A DNA stretch of 64,000 bases, taken from assembly GCA_008360955.1 (NCBI GenBank), contig LUCM01006041.1:62001-126000 (forward strand). Direction: 5' to 3'. Below are positions 12,587 through 27,420 of this stretch, piece after piece; position 1 is the stretch's first letter; every line of letters begins with the position of its first letter. The DNA comes from Fasciolopsis buskii (lineage: Eukaryota; Platyhelminthes; Trematoda; Plagiorchiida; Fasciolidae). Below the pieces are notes generated by a model that worked only from the letters and a program-made list of their open reading frames with translations, searched no databases and had not been told where the DNA came from. The position numbers and the translations under genes were made by a program.

Positions 12587-15500
12587 GTAAGTCAACTAAA
12601 AATGGTCTTGAAGAAGCAAGTTGGATCGTCCATTTAAAACTGTTGGACACGGTTGTAGAAAAATGTGTTTTGAGTGTTTTTACCGCAAATGTTCCACTTT
12701 GTTTCTTTTGCCTCCGCAGTAGTTTTGATTGAGTCGGATTACATTGCAACTGACGTTATTTCTCAGCTGGGCTTTTATAATCACTTGGGTTGAGCTTTTT
12801 AACAGCGACAGTAATCAATACAAAGACAACAACAGAAAAAAATTTCTGAATACTTCCGGGTACCCTGCAGAAAATACGCGAATTTATTGAATGTCCTTGA
12901 CCATAACAAGTTTCATGCAGAAGATTAGACAACAAAATGGCGTTCTGCTTGTACAAGCAATGCGACAGCAATACTTACATGATTGTACCCTGCACAACAC
13001 TAGTTTCTAGGTCTGCGTAAAATTTCACAGTCATCATGGTCACAGACACGCAGGATCAGATCAACATTCAACGGTCATCAACCTCATGTCGTAGATCGTC
13101 GAAGTAGTGCTATTGCAGGAAGACAGTTTCGTTGTGCGCGATAAAATCATTTCGGTGATGCGATGTCTCATCATCATGCAGCCACATCCGCGCTCAAATC
13201 CCGTGCACTGAAAAATTGGAATCGTCTGCTCAGCTGTTCTTTTCGTTTTGGTCAAGAACCATCAGTTGTCTATGTTCACTGGGGTCCAATCAAAGAGCTC
13301 GCGTGGAACTAGAGGTTCGAAAATGAGCTGGTTCTCAGCAGTTTACCGAGAACAAAAAAAATGCACCAATCTAGTTTTGGGTTTTTCGCAAGGCCGCAAC
13401 AGTTGGCTAGCAGTACAGCCTCTGTCGGAATGGATAGGCTAATGACCAAGGTATTCCACTACTGTTCTCTCACTCTAGACTGTTTGCTTTGCCACGCAGC
13501 TGAGGAACCGTATTTCTGTCTTGGTGATGATTCTAAGTAAGAGAGGCGAATAACTGTGGTTTGATTTCCACTGGAGGAGAAAGCAATGGAACAATTCAAG
13601 GAACAATTAGGTGCCCCCTGGGTCCAAAAGATTACGTGCCATTTAATTTGCAAACAAGGATGTAAGCAATAATACATACTTCACAAACTTGTGTTCGAAA
13701 TGAATTAACAAAATTCGGGTAGGCAACATTGCCTTCCTTCGAATAAAGTGCAAACTGGGAGAAAATAGCCCTTTCAGGGGAAATATGTTTTGTTAAATGC
13801 AACTGTATAATCAACTAACAAAAATTGAGCACGACAAGGATCATATCACCGGAAAATAAACGGAAAATGTGAATTTTGGTAAACTACCAACGATCGGAGT
13901 TCATGTGTCACGCCAGGTCACGCGTAGTGATTACTTGGGGTAGAAATGGAATTCCTTAGGTTAGATATGCGCATTAGACGAGGATTTGTTGAAAACTGTT
14001 GGCTGTGAATAAAACAAATCGCATGTGTAAAATCTGAGAGCAGGTTGATCCAACTTCTTCATATAAGAACAATGCAAATGTAAAAATAATCATTTAGGCT
14101 ATAAATATGCCAAATCGATCTAGCTTAAAAACAACAGCTCAAAAATAGCTCACATTGATATTTATGGGGTGACACTACTCCTTAACTAATCGCTTTATGT
14201 GATCGATGATTTCACTATTGACGAGCAATAATTTGCATGTATAGGTCTTGTGAATTTCGTTCACGATTAGCCCCAGAAACCATCAGGCTGAAATTTAATT
14301 AGTGAAAAATATGATGCAAATGCTAATCCGACAGTTGAGACGTCAGCTCCTCTTTGAAAACTCTGAATGCTTAGTGGAGCTGTTTCCTCCGGCCTATTAT
14401 GATCCATCGTCACTGAGCAATCGCTGTCTCAAACTACGGTTTTGCCGGTTGAATTCAGTATCCCTATTTCAAGTAATGTCCTTACTATTCATTTAGAATA
14501 AAAACTGAATGACACAACATCTATCCGTTATTCGGTTTCCAAAATTCACTGCCATTCACAAAAGCAATTAGCACTTTTCATTTGTTTAAAATCTGAACGT
14601 TACCAACCAAATAATCATATATTCATCATGCAAACACTTACGACCATCGCGCACCTAATTGAAAATGCCATTCTTCCTCTCAGAAGTTCCAAAAGAAATC
14701 GTTATCAAAGCCACGGAGTTACTTTTGTTTACTTTAGAACATCAGTCTTTATATTGTTCTTGTAGTATCACGAGGACTAGTTTGGTTCAGGGAATTTGTC
14801 TGGAACTCTCTGGTACTCAGCTTTGAAGAAACAGTGCAAAATGAATCACAAACAACGAACTGCTTTCACAAATAGATCACGCAAATCACTCGGCGCTTTG
14901 TCGACATGCTACCGGAAATCCTCAGAGTGGTTTCAACGACTTCCAAACTTCGAAACTGGTGTAATTTTGTCAAGTCTGAGATATTCATTAAGTCGCTTAT
15001 TCGCCCACGCTTTACTTAATTGCGCTTTTCGTATGCGGCCTGGTTCGTTTCTGGAAACCTAACAAGCTGGATAGATTCTGACTGGTGTTGTTGTTTCAAT
15101 TCCTGATCTTATTTGTTTTCTTTCCCAATGGTCAAAATTGATGCGTTTAAGTAAAATAATATATGCAGATTAACTGCAATTGTTCTGTCACTTGGGGATT
15201 CTGTACTAGGTTGGAAGATAGAGAGAGCGAAAGATTGATGAACACAATAGAGTCTTTCATCTTGAGGATGCCAAAAGCTCGGCTGATTTTGGCAACTACT
15301 TTTGGAAAATATTTCATTGCACTTAAACTGTTGCTAACAAAATCTTTTTAATGAAGTGACCCTTGAGATCTGCTCCTTATAAGGCAAATTCTCGCCGGAT
15401 TTTAATTTCATGCTATTGAAATCTTTTCATCAAAACTGAAAAGCAAATGCATGAAACACAAAATAACACTAAGGAACAATTAACGAAATTATTAGGTCTC

Positions 15501-17399
15501 GCATTTACATTCGACACGATGTTTGGCTAAATAAGTAGTAGACATAGTATAGACGAGAAATTAGAATGTTTCCAGTTCGCTTGCTTTGTGCTGCTGCTTA
15601 ATCGGAAGATTGAGAATGAGTGCTCCATTTGAGGCAGAGAGAATCAGCGTATAAGTAAACACTGTTTTTGAAGAGGCAATCACGGAGCCAACGATAAAGC
15701 ATTGTCTTTGTCCCGCACTGAAATTGTAGCCTCCCCAGCATCTGCTAAGCCGATCACTGGAGGCGAATGTTTAGTTGTTCGGAATAAAGAGAAGCACCTT
15801 TCCAATGTAATAGAACGTCAAAATTACTGTTCACAAACAATGCAACGGCTGTTTGAGATCATCAACACGCGAGATTGAACTTGGGTGTTTGAGACAAGGT
15901 CGAGGGCCAGGTCGATTGGGGAATTTCGTTCACTGGTGCGAATATTTGCCTTGCTAGCTGGTCTCGAACATTGAGAGGAATAAATCAAGGTGAGTGATCA
16001 AAGTACGATCACAATAATCTTAGGAACTGAAAGAAGTTCCCCAAGTGCACATAATGGGAGCTATAAGATAGCTTTAAATATGCCTAGATGCATGTGATTC
16101 TATTGATTGCGGCTTAAGCGTTGGTAAGCTGATTAGAGGTCCACTTGGCTGTATGGCAATAAATTGCCTCAGATTGAGTGTTATCCCGGTCTCATTTTCT
16201 CCCCATTCGAAAGAAAGCTATTTAACTGGCCTTTATCCTTCTCATTTTAATGATCCCAATCGGTATTGAAGTATATCCACCACAAAATCTTGAATAACTG
16301 TAGTATTCGCACTGGAAATTGTAATACGGGATCCGACCAACAGCATTCAGCCACAAGCGTGGTCGATAAGTATGCACTGAAACAGTTCTAATCCAAACTA
16401 CAAAACTGAAGGCCTCGAGAAGACCGCGGAAACTGGAAGATAGCTTCGTTCCAGTTTAGTTACGCTGAATAAGCACAGTCCCAATTGGTGGAACCTATTT
16501 GGGTCAGCGGGACTTAGGGGCATGTTAGGAATTCCAGTCGTTGTCTAACCATGATTTTCATTGGCTGGTTATGTGTGCTGGCTACGGCGCAGCGGTATTC
16601 GATTGCATCACGTGATACTTAGGCATGCTCAACACATTAGTACAAAATGGTATTCTTAGTAAGATGATCGAAATCTCAGTGTTTGTACAAGATAGCCCAA
16701 GTTCGAATGCTCCCATTTTCGATCCTCGTTCATTCGGGAAGCCTTTAGTTGCTCATGCGCATGTTGGAAATAGATCTTGCTAAGCAAAGAGCCGAATTGC
16801 TCATTTGTGTAGTGAATTTTGGTGCTATGCAAAATAAGAAGTAAATTCCCGCTGGGCTCATACAAAGGTCGATGTTACGAGTCGAGGTCATTCAAACGCG
16901 TCTCAACACAAACAATAGAAGTAACTCTTGTTATTCACTTTGTTCATTGTTTTCATGCCGAATTAAGTCATTTGTTAGAAATTATTCTTCCTGAATTTTT
17001 ATTCTCTTTCAATAATTCTTTCTTTCTGAGCCACTCAACACTGGCGCGTGGGTTGGGGGTGGCGGGGTTGTTTGTCCTGGGAGAATCAATCAACTTTGAA
17101 TAATGATGAATTATTGAAAAGGTTTGATTGTTTTGGTTGCACAAGGCTTTGACTGATTCGGATTGACAGATAGGAATGAAAATTCCAACTTTGAAAAAGA
17201 CAGGCCCATTGTGAGATAAAGATTGAATTTCCTGAGGCGTTTCGATAAGAAATTATTTGGAAATTTCGTAGGCAAATCTAACATTTTATTCGATTTGTTG
17301 ACAGACACATGAGGCGTAACTGATTTGTTAAGTTGGTAAACCAGTATGCTGAGAGAGAAAACATAATGTCAAGCAACGAATCTGGACCGCAACAATGAG

Positions 17400-17535
17400 A
17401 GCAATAGCAACAGCGGCATGGTTATCACTGGTATTATTGTTAGTGGTGTCAGGAGTACAGGGGGTATAATATCAGTAGTGTTGTTAACGCCAGCAGTAGT
17501 AATGGTAGTGGTGGTGGAAGTTGTAGAAGTAAAAG
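17400..17535 (+). repeat. Degenerate trinucleotide-rich low-complexity tract
   Basis: Starts with AGCAATAGCAACAGCGGC and passes into interspersed GTA, GTG and GTT triplets (for example AGTAATGGTAGTGGTGGTGG). It looks like a worn triplet microsatellite. Stops in the frames and lack of splice context argue against coding use. Confidence 0.6.
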
Positions 17536-20500
17536 GAAAATATTATTTTCCAGCCTCTTGGTACACGTGACAGGGACACCATGTTAGTATTCAACCGTGG
17601 ATAGGATGGGATCATGCTAAATTAATGGTGAAGAGCACGCAGAAACAGTGGCAAGAATATTGTGGGTCCTTCACTTACAAACATTGGTGATAGTTGGGGT
17701 CACCAGTATAGTCACAATTCCTTGACTGTCCTCGAGCAACTGTAGGACATGGACCGCACAAGAGTACTTTGCCATGTTCCCTTTTTCTCTTGCTGTCTTT
17801 ATTTTTCTTCCTGGTTCCAAAGGCAGCAAACCCCACTTCGTTGAGACTTTCGGCCATGTAGAATCTTCATTCGCTGAAGGTGAACACGATTATGGTCAAG
17901 TACATTTCGACTGGAAAGTAGTGGATGAGAACTAGAGTTGCTTTTTATCTCCCAGTAAACTGCGCGATAGGATCCGATATTAATTAAATTAACTTAAATC
18001 TAATAGAATTCACCTGAGTGAACAGTATGGATCAAAGACAAGTTAAGTTCCTCATAGGAAATAGTTGTGCTCCAGATTTGGAAAAAAATGGTCCCCAGTA
18101 ATCAATTTCATCTCGTTAGTATCAGCAAGATTAAACCTTCCAAACATGATTGCCTCCTACGCTCTGGCACAGTGTTAAAAAATTCTGCTTCAAGCGGGTT
18201 GAACATGTCTTCACATAGGTCACACTGTTTTTCAATCAGAAGTAAGCAGGTGGACTGCATTCTTTTGATTGAATCTTCTCAAAGAGAATCACCTTGAAAT
18301 TTTCAGTAAATCGCTGAATTCCATGCGATTGCCCATGAGGTTCAAGGATGAACGACCGCTGTCGCGACTTTGTATCAAGGAAAGAACAGTACATAAACAG
18401 GTGAACTAAACCAGAAAATCGTTGCTACAAAAAATGACAACGTTTTCGGTGCTAAGTAAACAGCACGATTTCCACAGTTGTTATATCGTCACATACATAA
18501 GCATTCTTGTCCACGGTCGACAGCATCGAGTATCGTAAAAAAACCGCAATCAAAAACAGCATTTACAAAACAACCTTTCAAATTAAAAATTACAACCAGT
18601 TTGTCTCTTCTCAGGAATCTGTAACTCTGGTCTCTGACAGAACCGACTGACCGATTTCACAGTTAGCCATTCGAATAAATACGTTCTAAAGCACAACAAT
18701 CGGTTAGCCAGTTTCACAGATAGAAATTAAATTTTCATTGTCATCTCTTTTTCTGTGCTTGAGTTAAGGCTGTACATTCGGATGGAGACTTTCAGTTAGT
18801 GAGCAGTTTGCATTGCTCTCCACCTGTCCTGACTAGCAAGCAAATTCGACATTACAACGTTGTCAGAGTAAATGAGTTAGGAAAAAACCCGTGGAAGCAA
18901 ATCACTTGAAATTTCAAAATTAAAAGCGACAATCAACGACAGACGCAATGCCTGTTTTATTTTGGGCTTTTACGTTGATACGCAGAGCGAATAGTTCATA
19001 TTTTGTTCTCATCAGCCACACCGGCATAATGAGAGGAATTCAGCATCATTCCTCAAGATTTCAACATTGTTTTGTCAATAAAAATTAAAAAAATACTTCT
19101 TTTTGACATGATACCAATCAAACAAGGCCGTTGTTTATGTTGCAAACGTCTCATTGCTAGTCGAGGAGCCATCTTCGGCAATTTTCCAGTTGGTAGTGTT
19201 ATTCTAAATTTATAGCTGTGATCCTGAGCCGTTAAAACAACAGCGACTCAAAAATATACATCTCGTTTTGAGAGCTGCTCCTTGCTAATCCTACCTTGGA
19301 AACTAAAACATTGACAGCTGACCTGGAAAGTTTAAAAATTTGTCATTTGCTGGTGTTTCCATTGTGATTATAGTGAACACTTTGGGATTCTGTAGACATG
19401 CATTCGTGTCACGAATTCAGATCTACAACTAGAGTGTATATGATTCCAGCTGCTGGGTTGAACTATTAACCTCTCCTGACTTAGTTCATTATATATTTAG
19501 ATGTGTAATGGTTGAATTATTCGGAGAACTCTAGGCTTTAATAAGCCTTGAGTCAAAGTTTTTCGTATTCAAGAATCTGGATCAACGGATCAATGGTGAA
19601 GAAGATAACAAGTCTCCTCTATCACTTGTGAACAGATATTCCAATAGTGATTATTGTTTCTACCGAGATCGACGCAACATGTGCACAAACCGGAGGAATT
19701 AGTTAGGGTTTGATAAAAAAATGACATTCACCACGAGGCGATTTCAATTTAGCTAAAGTTGAAATAAGCGACAACGCATGACACCTGATTGTCACGATTC
19801 CGGTGAAGCGTGTTGAACCCTGGGAGAATTATGAGCAGAAATAGATTGCTCGATTTCCTCAGTTTCATGAAGAATTTCCGGGTAAAATGTGGTACTGCGG
19901 ACAGATTTAGTTCCCCTGCTTTTTTTCACAGTTCACACCATAATTCAAGAAGGCAAGTCATTTGCATAGACTTTTCAGTACAGGAAAACAAATGAGCAGG
20001 TGAGTTGAACTTGTAACCTTTGACTTTGAAATTTTCACTTTGGTTTTCCTAAATTTCAGCATGCTCCAAAATTCAGACGCTTTTGTACTGTACAGTGACA
20101 ATGCGGGACAAGGGTGTACAGCTTTGAGGACTTTCCACAACATGACTGGTTCAGTTTTAAAAAGAAACCTATTCATCGACGCACTAGGGTCTTGATTCTA
20201 GTAATGGAATGAATTCCTGTTTAATATGATTTCCAATGCAATTAGAGGCACGTCTAGCACGAAATTCCAACGACTTCTTGTTCTAGAACTCTCACAGATT
20301 TAGCCAGGAACAAAGGGGACACGCAATGTGATCTGCAATTTACAAAAAAACTAAATGCCTCCTGAATTTCATTGGCTTTCGGACCAGAAAATCAAAATCA
20401 TTTGAGGCGGGTTGCGTAGTGTTCTTCAATTCGTCAAAAATTTCATGCTTGGGCGATTTCGAATATGTCTGCTCCATATAAAATAATATGTTTTGCCCTA

Positions 20501-23500
20501 ATCTGAAGCACAGGTATTACGCAAACCACGCAGTTTGGAACGCGTAAATCATAATTTCGAATCTACCTGCATGTATCACAGTTCACAAATTTCACCATAA
20601 TTGCAAAACCATCTTGATGGAAACAGACTTTATTGCTTTCAGGTGCTTGAATGCATTTGCTCATGTAAAAAAAGTAACAAACGTCTTGCCTCCTGAGAAT
20701 CCCACTACTTCGAACACCGATTTTGAGCTCAATCTGTGGTCGTATTTGGCAAAGCCACACGGATTGCGAGATAGTTGTATTCACAAAATTCCGGTTGAGC
20801 ATTACCAAGTAAACAACCGTAATCTTTTTCTGTTTACTCGGGAGTGGAACTTGTTTAAAACGAATTGATTTTAGACTTGCAACACACCGCGATTAATCTA
20901 TTAGTTAACGTATAACGGAACACTTTTTGAACTGTTTGTTGTCTGTTGTATATCAGTATATTATGAAAGCCGCATAAACTGCGTGGGACGAACTTTTTAA
21001 AAAACTGACGGCTACCTATCCTTGCACAAGTCCACTGTGATACTAACGTGTTAGCATTCGATTAGTTCAAGTGTCTCCGATGGTCAAGCATAACTGGAAG
21101 TGATTAAAAGTAGCTGGCTGCAGACGTTTCATAACCAGACAAAAAAATTGCGCATTTTCTCTTTCTGAATTGGCTGGTTTGCAATAGAGCGGCGCTCAAA
21201 GTTTTCTTACAAGCTGCGAAAACGCCAGTGTTCCGTTTCTGACCTCCCAATTCACGGATGCTGTGTTCAAGTCCAGTGGAAAAATTTTGCAGCCAACAAA
21301 GAGGTTCGTCTTCGTCAACTGGTGGTGTGCATGGTTGCAATACCGCCACTTTGAAACAACCGCGGTCACCTTGACGCGTTCTATCTTTACTTTACTTCAT
21401 TCTCATTGCCTGCTCTGCCAAGTCTAATTCGAGTTTCTCGTGTGTAACGGTGATAAAATATCCCCAGTGCAAATCTGTTTGTAGGCAGCAACCAAAACAT
21501 GGATTATATTTCAAGTGGTAAATTCCTACTAATCTAACGGTTTTAATGGGAAAAAGTTAAAAAGCAGGCAATTCTAGTTTAGTACAATTAATGAACAAAT
21601 AGATGCTTTTTTCGCAAAGTACCGAAACTCTAAGATCAGTTATCTCTAAGGGACGAATAAGTTACAGTTCGGTGTTCAAAATCAATAAACTTGAGCTTAT
21701 ATGGCCCGGTTTTGAATATCTTTACACAATGTGGGAAGATAATCGAAGGTCAGGTGACTTTGCCAACAAGCCATATCCCTTGACGCAGTGAGATATGGAC
21801 CCCAGTCCAGAAATCCAACTCGGATTGGGAAATATAAGACTTTCATATCTTATTATCAAATGATATATTGAATACCTTGACTCACCTTTCATCGGCTAAC
21901 TGGAATGCGCAACATGCTCACAAGTACCATAACCTATTAGAAGCATACACAGACAAATACACACAAGCAGCTCAGATTCCACACCACATTTCTACTTTCC
22001 ATTTCTCGTTTCCATTTATCTCATTGCCTGAAACATGTTGCCATTAGTATAGGATGACCATGTGTAAAATGTTTGCTCCAAATAAATGACCAACAGAGAT
22101 TTTCAATTAATATTTACTTATTTTTAGATAGAATTTCACTGTTCATTATTCATTCTATTTATGCCAGAATTTGGCAATGTCTCCGTTGAAACGGATTTCG
22201 CACAACCATTTGAAATATCTGACCACTTTATTTTGGCCCGACGAGTGTCCGATTTTGCTTTCGGTTTGGCACGTACTGACAAGTCCAGAAACGAGCGACA
22301 GCTCTTGTATTACATTTGCACAGAATTATCCCTAACCCCAGTGGTTGTACGCTCCGAACTACTAAACGGAATGACGAAACACGGGTCAATTTTGTAGATT
22401 CAAACAATTTTTTCGGTTCCCTGCCCTTCAGTGAGGTGATGAACCTGAGCACTGAAGATGATGATGCAAATTCAAATGGAAGAAAAAAAGCACTCGAGTG
22501 CATCTCAAGAAATCAAACAAAATACGAAACGGGCCGTTCCCAGTTTTTTGATTCAGGCAAATTTCAGAACAAAAGTAATGACGTTTTGCCGAGTTGAATA
22601 GAACGTTTTGAGTCGTAGCACGATTTGAATAAAATAAAAGATTTGTTTTCATATTTTACCTGGCAACCAAACCATACTGATCGACTGTTCCCTGCTTCCC
22701 GTCACGTCCACTCACCGGTAGTCTGTGCTGTCAATATTTGGATTACTGCTGGACTCGGATGAATGAGTCGTTTTCCGTAGTAGGATGTTAGATTCATTGA
22801 ATATTTCCCTTGAGACTTGGAAACTAAAGCAACAATGAGAAGAGCTTGTTTCGCGGTAACTTCCTTCCCCAGTTAATACAGCTGCGTATGCAACGAAACC
22901 AACAAAAATCAAGTTAGAATGTGCAAACAATCAAATTGGTTAAGCAACCAGCAGTTAAAATGTTACACGCTATGATTAAGAAAATGGATGCAAAGGATCC
23001 GTAATCTTTGGCATTGTGCAGAAGGATGGCATAATGTGCTCATGCTCCGTTTGCAAACTAGTGTCAACCGAAAGCCATGGTAGGAAGAAAGACTTATGAA
23101 ATCGTTTTGAGAACACTGGAATAAGTTGAGTCGTCTTATAGTCACGGCTTCTGATGTTTACAGATGCTGTATTAGGAACGCTAATTCATAGGTTTGGTGA
23201 TGGCTTGTAGACCACTATGACGCGTTCATCATCTATGTGATGACCTGTGTTTTCGAATCGTGCAACCATATCATTGGACATGGTCCACCGCGTCCCCGTG
23301 ATTAACCAGACCGATTTGATTACCTTGATTCTTTGAGATAACTACCTGTTTGTCCTGACTATATAACCTGCCACAAGGGAGCACCCAAAGGAACACGTTA
23401 TCCTAGAATAGGTAAAAAAAGTAGTTAATTTTTTACTTTTATGGACAAAAGTGAACTGGCCAACAATTTGGGCCCAAAATTGTGTGACAAGAAATGTTTG

Positions 23501-26119
23501 CAGAATCATATTTCTCACTCTTTATGCCATTTTGCTGTTCCTTAAAGTGGAGTTGCATTTATACATATTTCCCCTATCGGTCGATACTGGAGGTCCATTG
23601 ATCCCCTCCAAATAGATTAATCTAAATGGTCTTCGGTGGATAACCGTTTGTCATAAGCACTTGTTTGATGAATTCCAGTTGTGGAGGAAGGATGTCACTC
23701 GAGTAGCTGTTTCTGGCACTTAGGAGAAGCAAAAGAAAGGACCGGGTTTCATACACGCCTCAACGATAAGAAACCGATAAATTGGATATTACTGATCAGT
23801 CCAAGTCGGTGCATGGTGAATAGAATGGCTGAGTTGTTTATAGCTCCGTCTCATGAAATTCACATTTAGGAAGTAAACTGAATTCTCATTTGCCCCTTTA
23901 TGACAAGAACCTGCAGACCTTACGTCCCTGAATAGATGATTCCACGTTTAAGTTATCATCCACCCGTGCGAAAATTTTGTCCACATAACACAGCTTAGTG
24001 GTACTTTTATTGATGATATCTCGCAGTGAGGTATTTCCCATCTTGGTAACAAATAAATCAACTAACCGGGGCACAGCAACCACTTCGTTTTTTCATTAGA
24101 TTCCCCTGCCCCAAGTAAACCGGACGTCCAAGGTGTATCTCAATAACAGTTTTTTAAACATATTGGGGAAGTTCCGACAATTGTGCTAGTGGTCACGATA
24201 AATTCATACAGTCGCATAATAGTTCCAAACAGAGGAACAATCACAAATACTAAAGCCAAGTCAACAAAAGCCATTTTCTGTCTTTTCCTGTTTCGCTTTT
24301 ATATCAGGTCGGCATAAATTAATCTTTCTACAAACTGGATCCGGTATGTGCACCAACCAAAGGGCGAGATAGTCATTTCTCTTATTATTCTCATGGGTAA
24401 ACATGGTTTATTTTATTCTTGGTAAGCATAACAAATGTGGAAGAGGGCTTTCGCTTTAACGTATTTGATTATCTGTCACCTTTCAGATTGGGTTTTGAGC
24501 TTTCAGCTCCCTTGCTCAGGCAGTCGTTTTTTTCAGCCATCTTTATCCTGCCCTTCTCCTCTTTTGCATTCGCGAATTTTGAAGGGTCCTGCGAAATTGT
24601 TTCCGTTTTTCCAAAGTAATCTGCATAAACAAGAGGTTATACAGTACTCACGTGAATTTTTGTGATGGCCTGGGTGTTATTAATCCAAAACAGGTCGTTA
24701 AAAATGTTCGATATGGAGAAAATTGAAGTGAACTCATGTGTAATGTAAAAATGAGTACAATTGGTCAGATTAAACGTACACCGAAAGCAGCTAAACTGCC
24801 AGGAATGGAGGATTCTGGACGTACGGAACTGTGGTGTCTTGCCATTTTTGTCTTTAAAGACTACAAATTGTGAGTTATGTAAATTATATTGCTCGTTTTA
24901 ATTCTGGATGCACTAGGTCTGATCGTCAAAATATTGATCAATTTGTCCTTTGCACCGAATTGTAGTAACGAATAGAAATCAGGCGATCCACATTGGTGAA
25001 CATGACCTGGCTTCTCTGAGGATAACGTGTCTGATCTGGTTTAGTACCTACCCTCTCTCCTTTATTAAGATAGTTTGTAATGAAATCGAGAGGAAAATGT
25101 GTTCACAAAACAGTCGTTGAAAAGCGAAATTTTGTCATTGTTTAGAACAATTTTTGGGCAGCTACCGAATGCTGAAATAAGTAAATTATCATTGCTACTC
25201 TGTCGGTCAAATTTCCCCACCAACTGTGTAGATGCAAAATCTGTTGGCTTGTAAATGATCGCTGGAGAGCAATTCCGTATGCATTTCTGCGTAAATGCTT
25301 ACCATTATTTTGGACAATGCAAGTGCAGATTTCACCAAATTGTGATTGTACTACCGAATAATTACAGATCATGCATTCCATCTTATCAGATCAGAGTACA
25401 GTAGATAGGTTCTGTCGGGTTAGATGACAGCAAAATAAGGTGGAATCACAAGAAACATCCAAGTGAACCTGCAAAATTTATAATATTCACTGTGTTGCTA
25501 CGTGAAACCGCACATCAATGAAATTTGGCAATGAATGGTCTTCCAACTTATAAAAGCTCTAATCTCATTTACCCGTCAAGATTCCCACGTGGGTGATGCT
25601 ACGCCTCGATCAGCCGAAAACAAAAACATAATGGGTAGACACAGATTCACGGAGGAATATCGCAGCAGTATTTGCCCTTTCATGATGACAAAACGTGAGG
25701 GAACAAAAAGTGTAGGTAGAATTAGAAAATAAAGCCGAAATTCGGAAAAGCTAACCAACTCTGACTTCACCAACAGATGGTCAGCCAGTTATGCAATAAA
25801 CCCTAGTCTCTATCTTCTGTTGTCCTCCTCCGGTCACTTTCAGCATTTCCACAATCATGGTTTTAAACTCACGCTAAAAGGTTGCATCTGAAAAATGGAA
25901 ACAACAAGTCATCAGTTCCACAGATGACTTTTTGTTCATAAAATTCTGGACGCCAAGTTTGATGACTTTCAGTCCTATAGCGCTCGTAAATACGTCAAAA
26001 TCGTATGTGCGGTTCATGTTACTATGCTTGAATAACTTCTCATCGAACTACAGCAATTCTCCATAAGCCTTATTCCATCCGTTCAAACTCATACTCAGGA
26101 AGCGCCACACCTCAGTTTC

Positions 26120-26170
26120 ACTTTCGCTGGGACTCCAACTAGAAAGCACGTGCTTTACCACCGCACTAAC
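26120..26170 (-). repeat. tRNA-like fragment, probable SINE head
   Basis: On the minus strand TTAGTGCGGTGGTAAAGCAC resembles an A box and D arm, followed by AGTTGGAGTCCCAGC, which resembles a T arm and B box (GGTTCGAGTCC) with substitutions. The spacing is shorter than in a full tRNA. Likely a decayed tRNA-derived SINE lying about 330 bases from the 3' end of the neighbouring non-LTR fragment; any link to that element is conjecture. Confidence 0.35.
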
Positions 26171-26499
26171 GACTTCCACCCAAAAAATTAAAACTGCTGA
26201 GTAACTGTCGTTCACATGTCGTCCCCGGCCAATAGTGCTCGACAGCTTCGAACAAAAACAGTGTGCCTGTCTCGTTAACTCCAGTCAAATGCCTTCCAAG
26301 AGGTCAGTAGAGAAACATGAATGGCATGTACACCGGCTTGAAAACAAGCATGATGCCAACGTAACAACCAGCTAATATAACTACGTTAGGCAGAGACAAT
26401 CAATGGGAGAGAAACCAATAAACCTTAACAAACCAACTGCTTTTTTTGTTTTAGCCATACTTATTTTGTGACATTTTGTTGTCTTCGGATTATTCTTAA

Positions 26500-27420
26500 G
26501 TGGCTGGGGGTGTTGCATTCTACGGGCAGGCCACACAACATTCACGCCATTGGCTTCGGTTCAGAGCCATATCTCTCAGCCTTTCCAACCAACAACAATT
26601 CTTACCATTTGGGCCCCAACCACGAAGGCGGAAAGTGCCAACCGAGGGCAAACCTGAGACTAAATTCTTCATATATACACGTCACGCCATTACGTGACCG
26701 ACATGTCGTTTTGTTCAGTCTTGTTCAGCACGTACAAATAGAGCACGAAAAGATAGGCGTTGGACAAGCATGCACAATACGTGTCCAAGCCACCGAAGGC
26801 AACGTAGACTGATTATCTCAGTCAGAGGGCCGTAGTCTGCTCTCAGCACACGACGACGCACCTCGTCAAGTGATGTTCTCAACAGACACGAGCAAAGGAT
26901 TGGCGACATCGGTGGTGGAACACAGAAAGGCGCCGGGCATCCTCAACGCGGATAGACCAAGTCTCGCAACCGTAAAGTAGAACATTGCGGACCGTGGCAT
27001 TATGCACCCTTATCTTGAGGGAAATTCGGATGTCATGGCGGCGCCACAAGTGTCGTAGTTTCTCGATACATGCTCTGACTTTCGCAATTCGTGACTTAAC
27101 CTCCTCCCAAACACCTCTACCACGTGTGATCAGGCTCCTGGGGTGCATGAAGCTGTTGATTACCACAAAGGTTGAGTGCAGGTACAGGTCCTTGCCAGTT
27201 TTGAAGAAGTACTTTGCATTTTGAAGGTGCAAAGTACATACTGTATCAAGAGACCTAAATCGCAAAGCGGTCCAACTCGCGTTGAATTGCCTGTGCACTG
27301 TCACTCAGCAAGGAGATATCATCAACACACGCTAAGCCAAAACCCTTATACCATGGGAGGAGTTCAACTCCACCGTCTAGAAGACTCGTCAAACCTGCTA
27401 TAGCTCCGTTTTTATTTGGT
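26500..27420 (-). mobile_element. Dead non-LTR retrotransposon fragment (reverse transcriptase C-terminal half)
   Basis: Minus-strand remnant of a LINE-type reverse transcriptase, broken by frameshifts. From its 5' side: GLACVDDISLLSDSAQAIQ at about 27270-27340 is the palm catalytic block, with CVDD (27318-27329) in place of YADD. Next comes VWEEVKSRIAKVR, RHLWRRHDIRISLK and VLLYGCETWSIRVEDARRL (inside 26879-27304), then after a further frame change EVRRRVLRADYGPL and LRWLGHVLCM (26715-26909). A last block with WGPNG and MALNRSQW lies near 26550-26650. These blocks are in the order expected for the C-terminal half of non-LTR elements common in fluke genomes. The endonuclease and N-terminal RT are absent, so this is a 5'-truncated, inactive insertion within intron 1, opposite to the host gene. 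The clade (RTE-like or CR1-like) is not certain. Confidence 0.85.
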
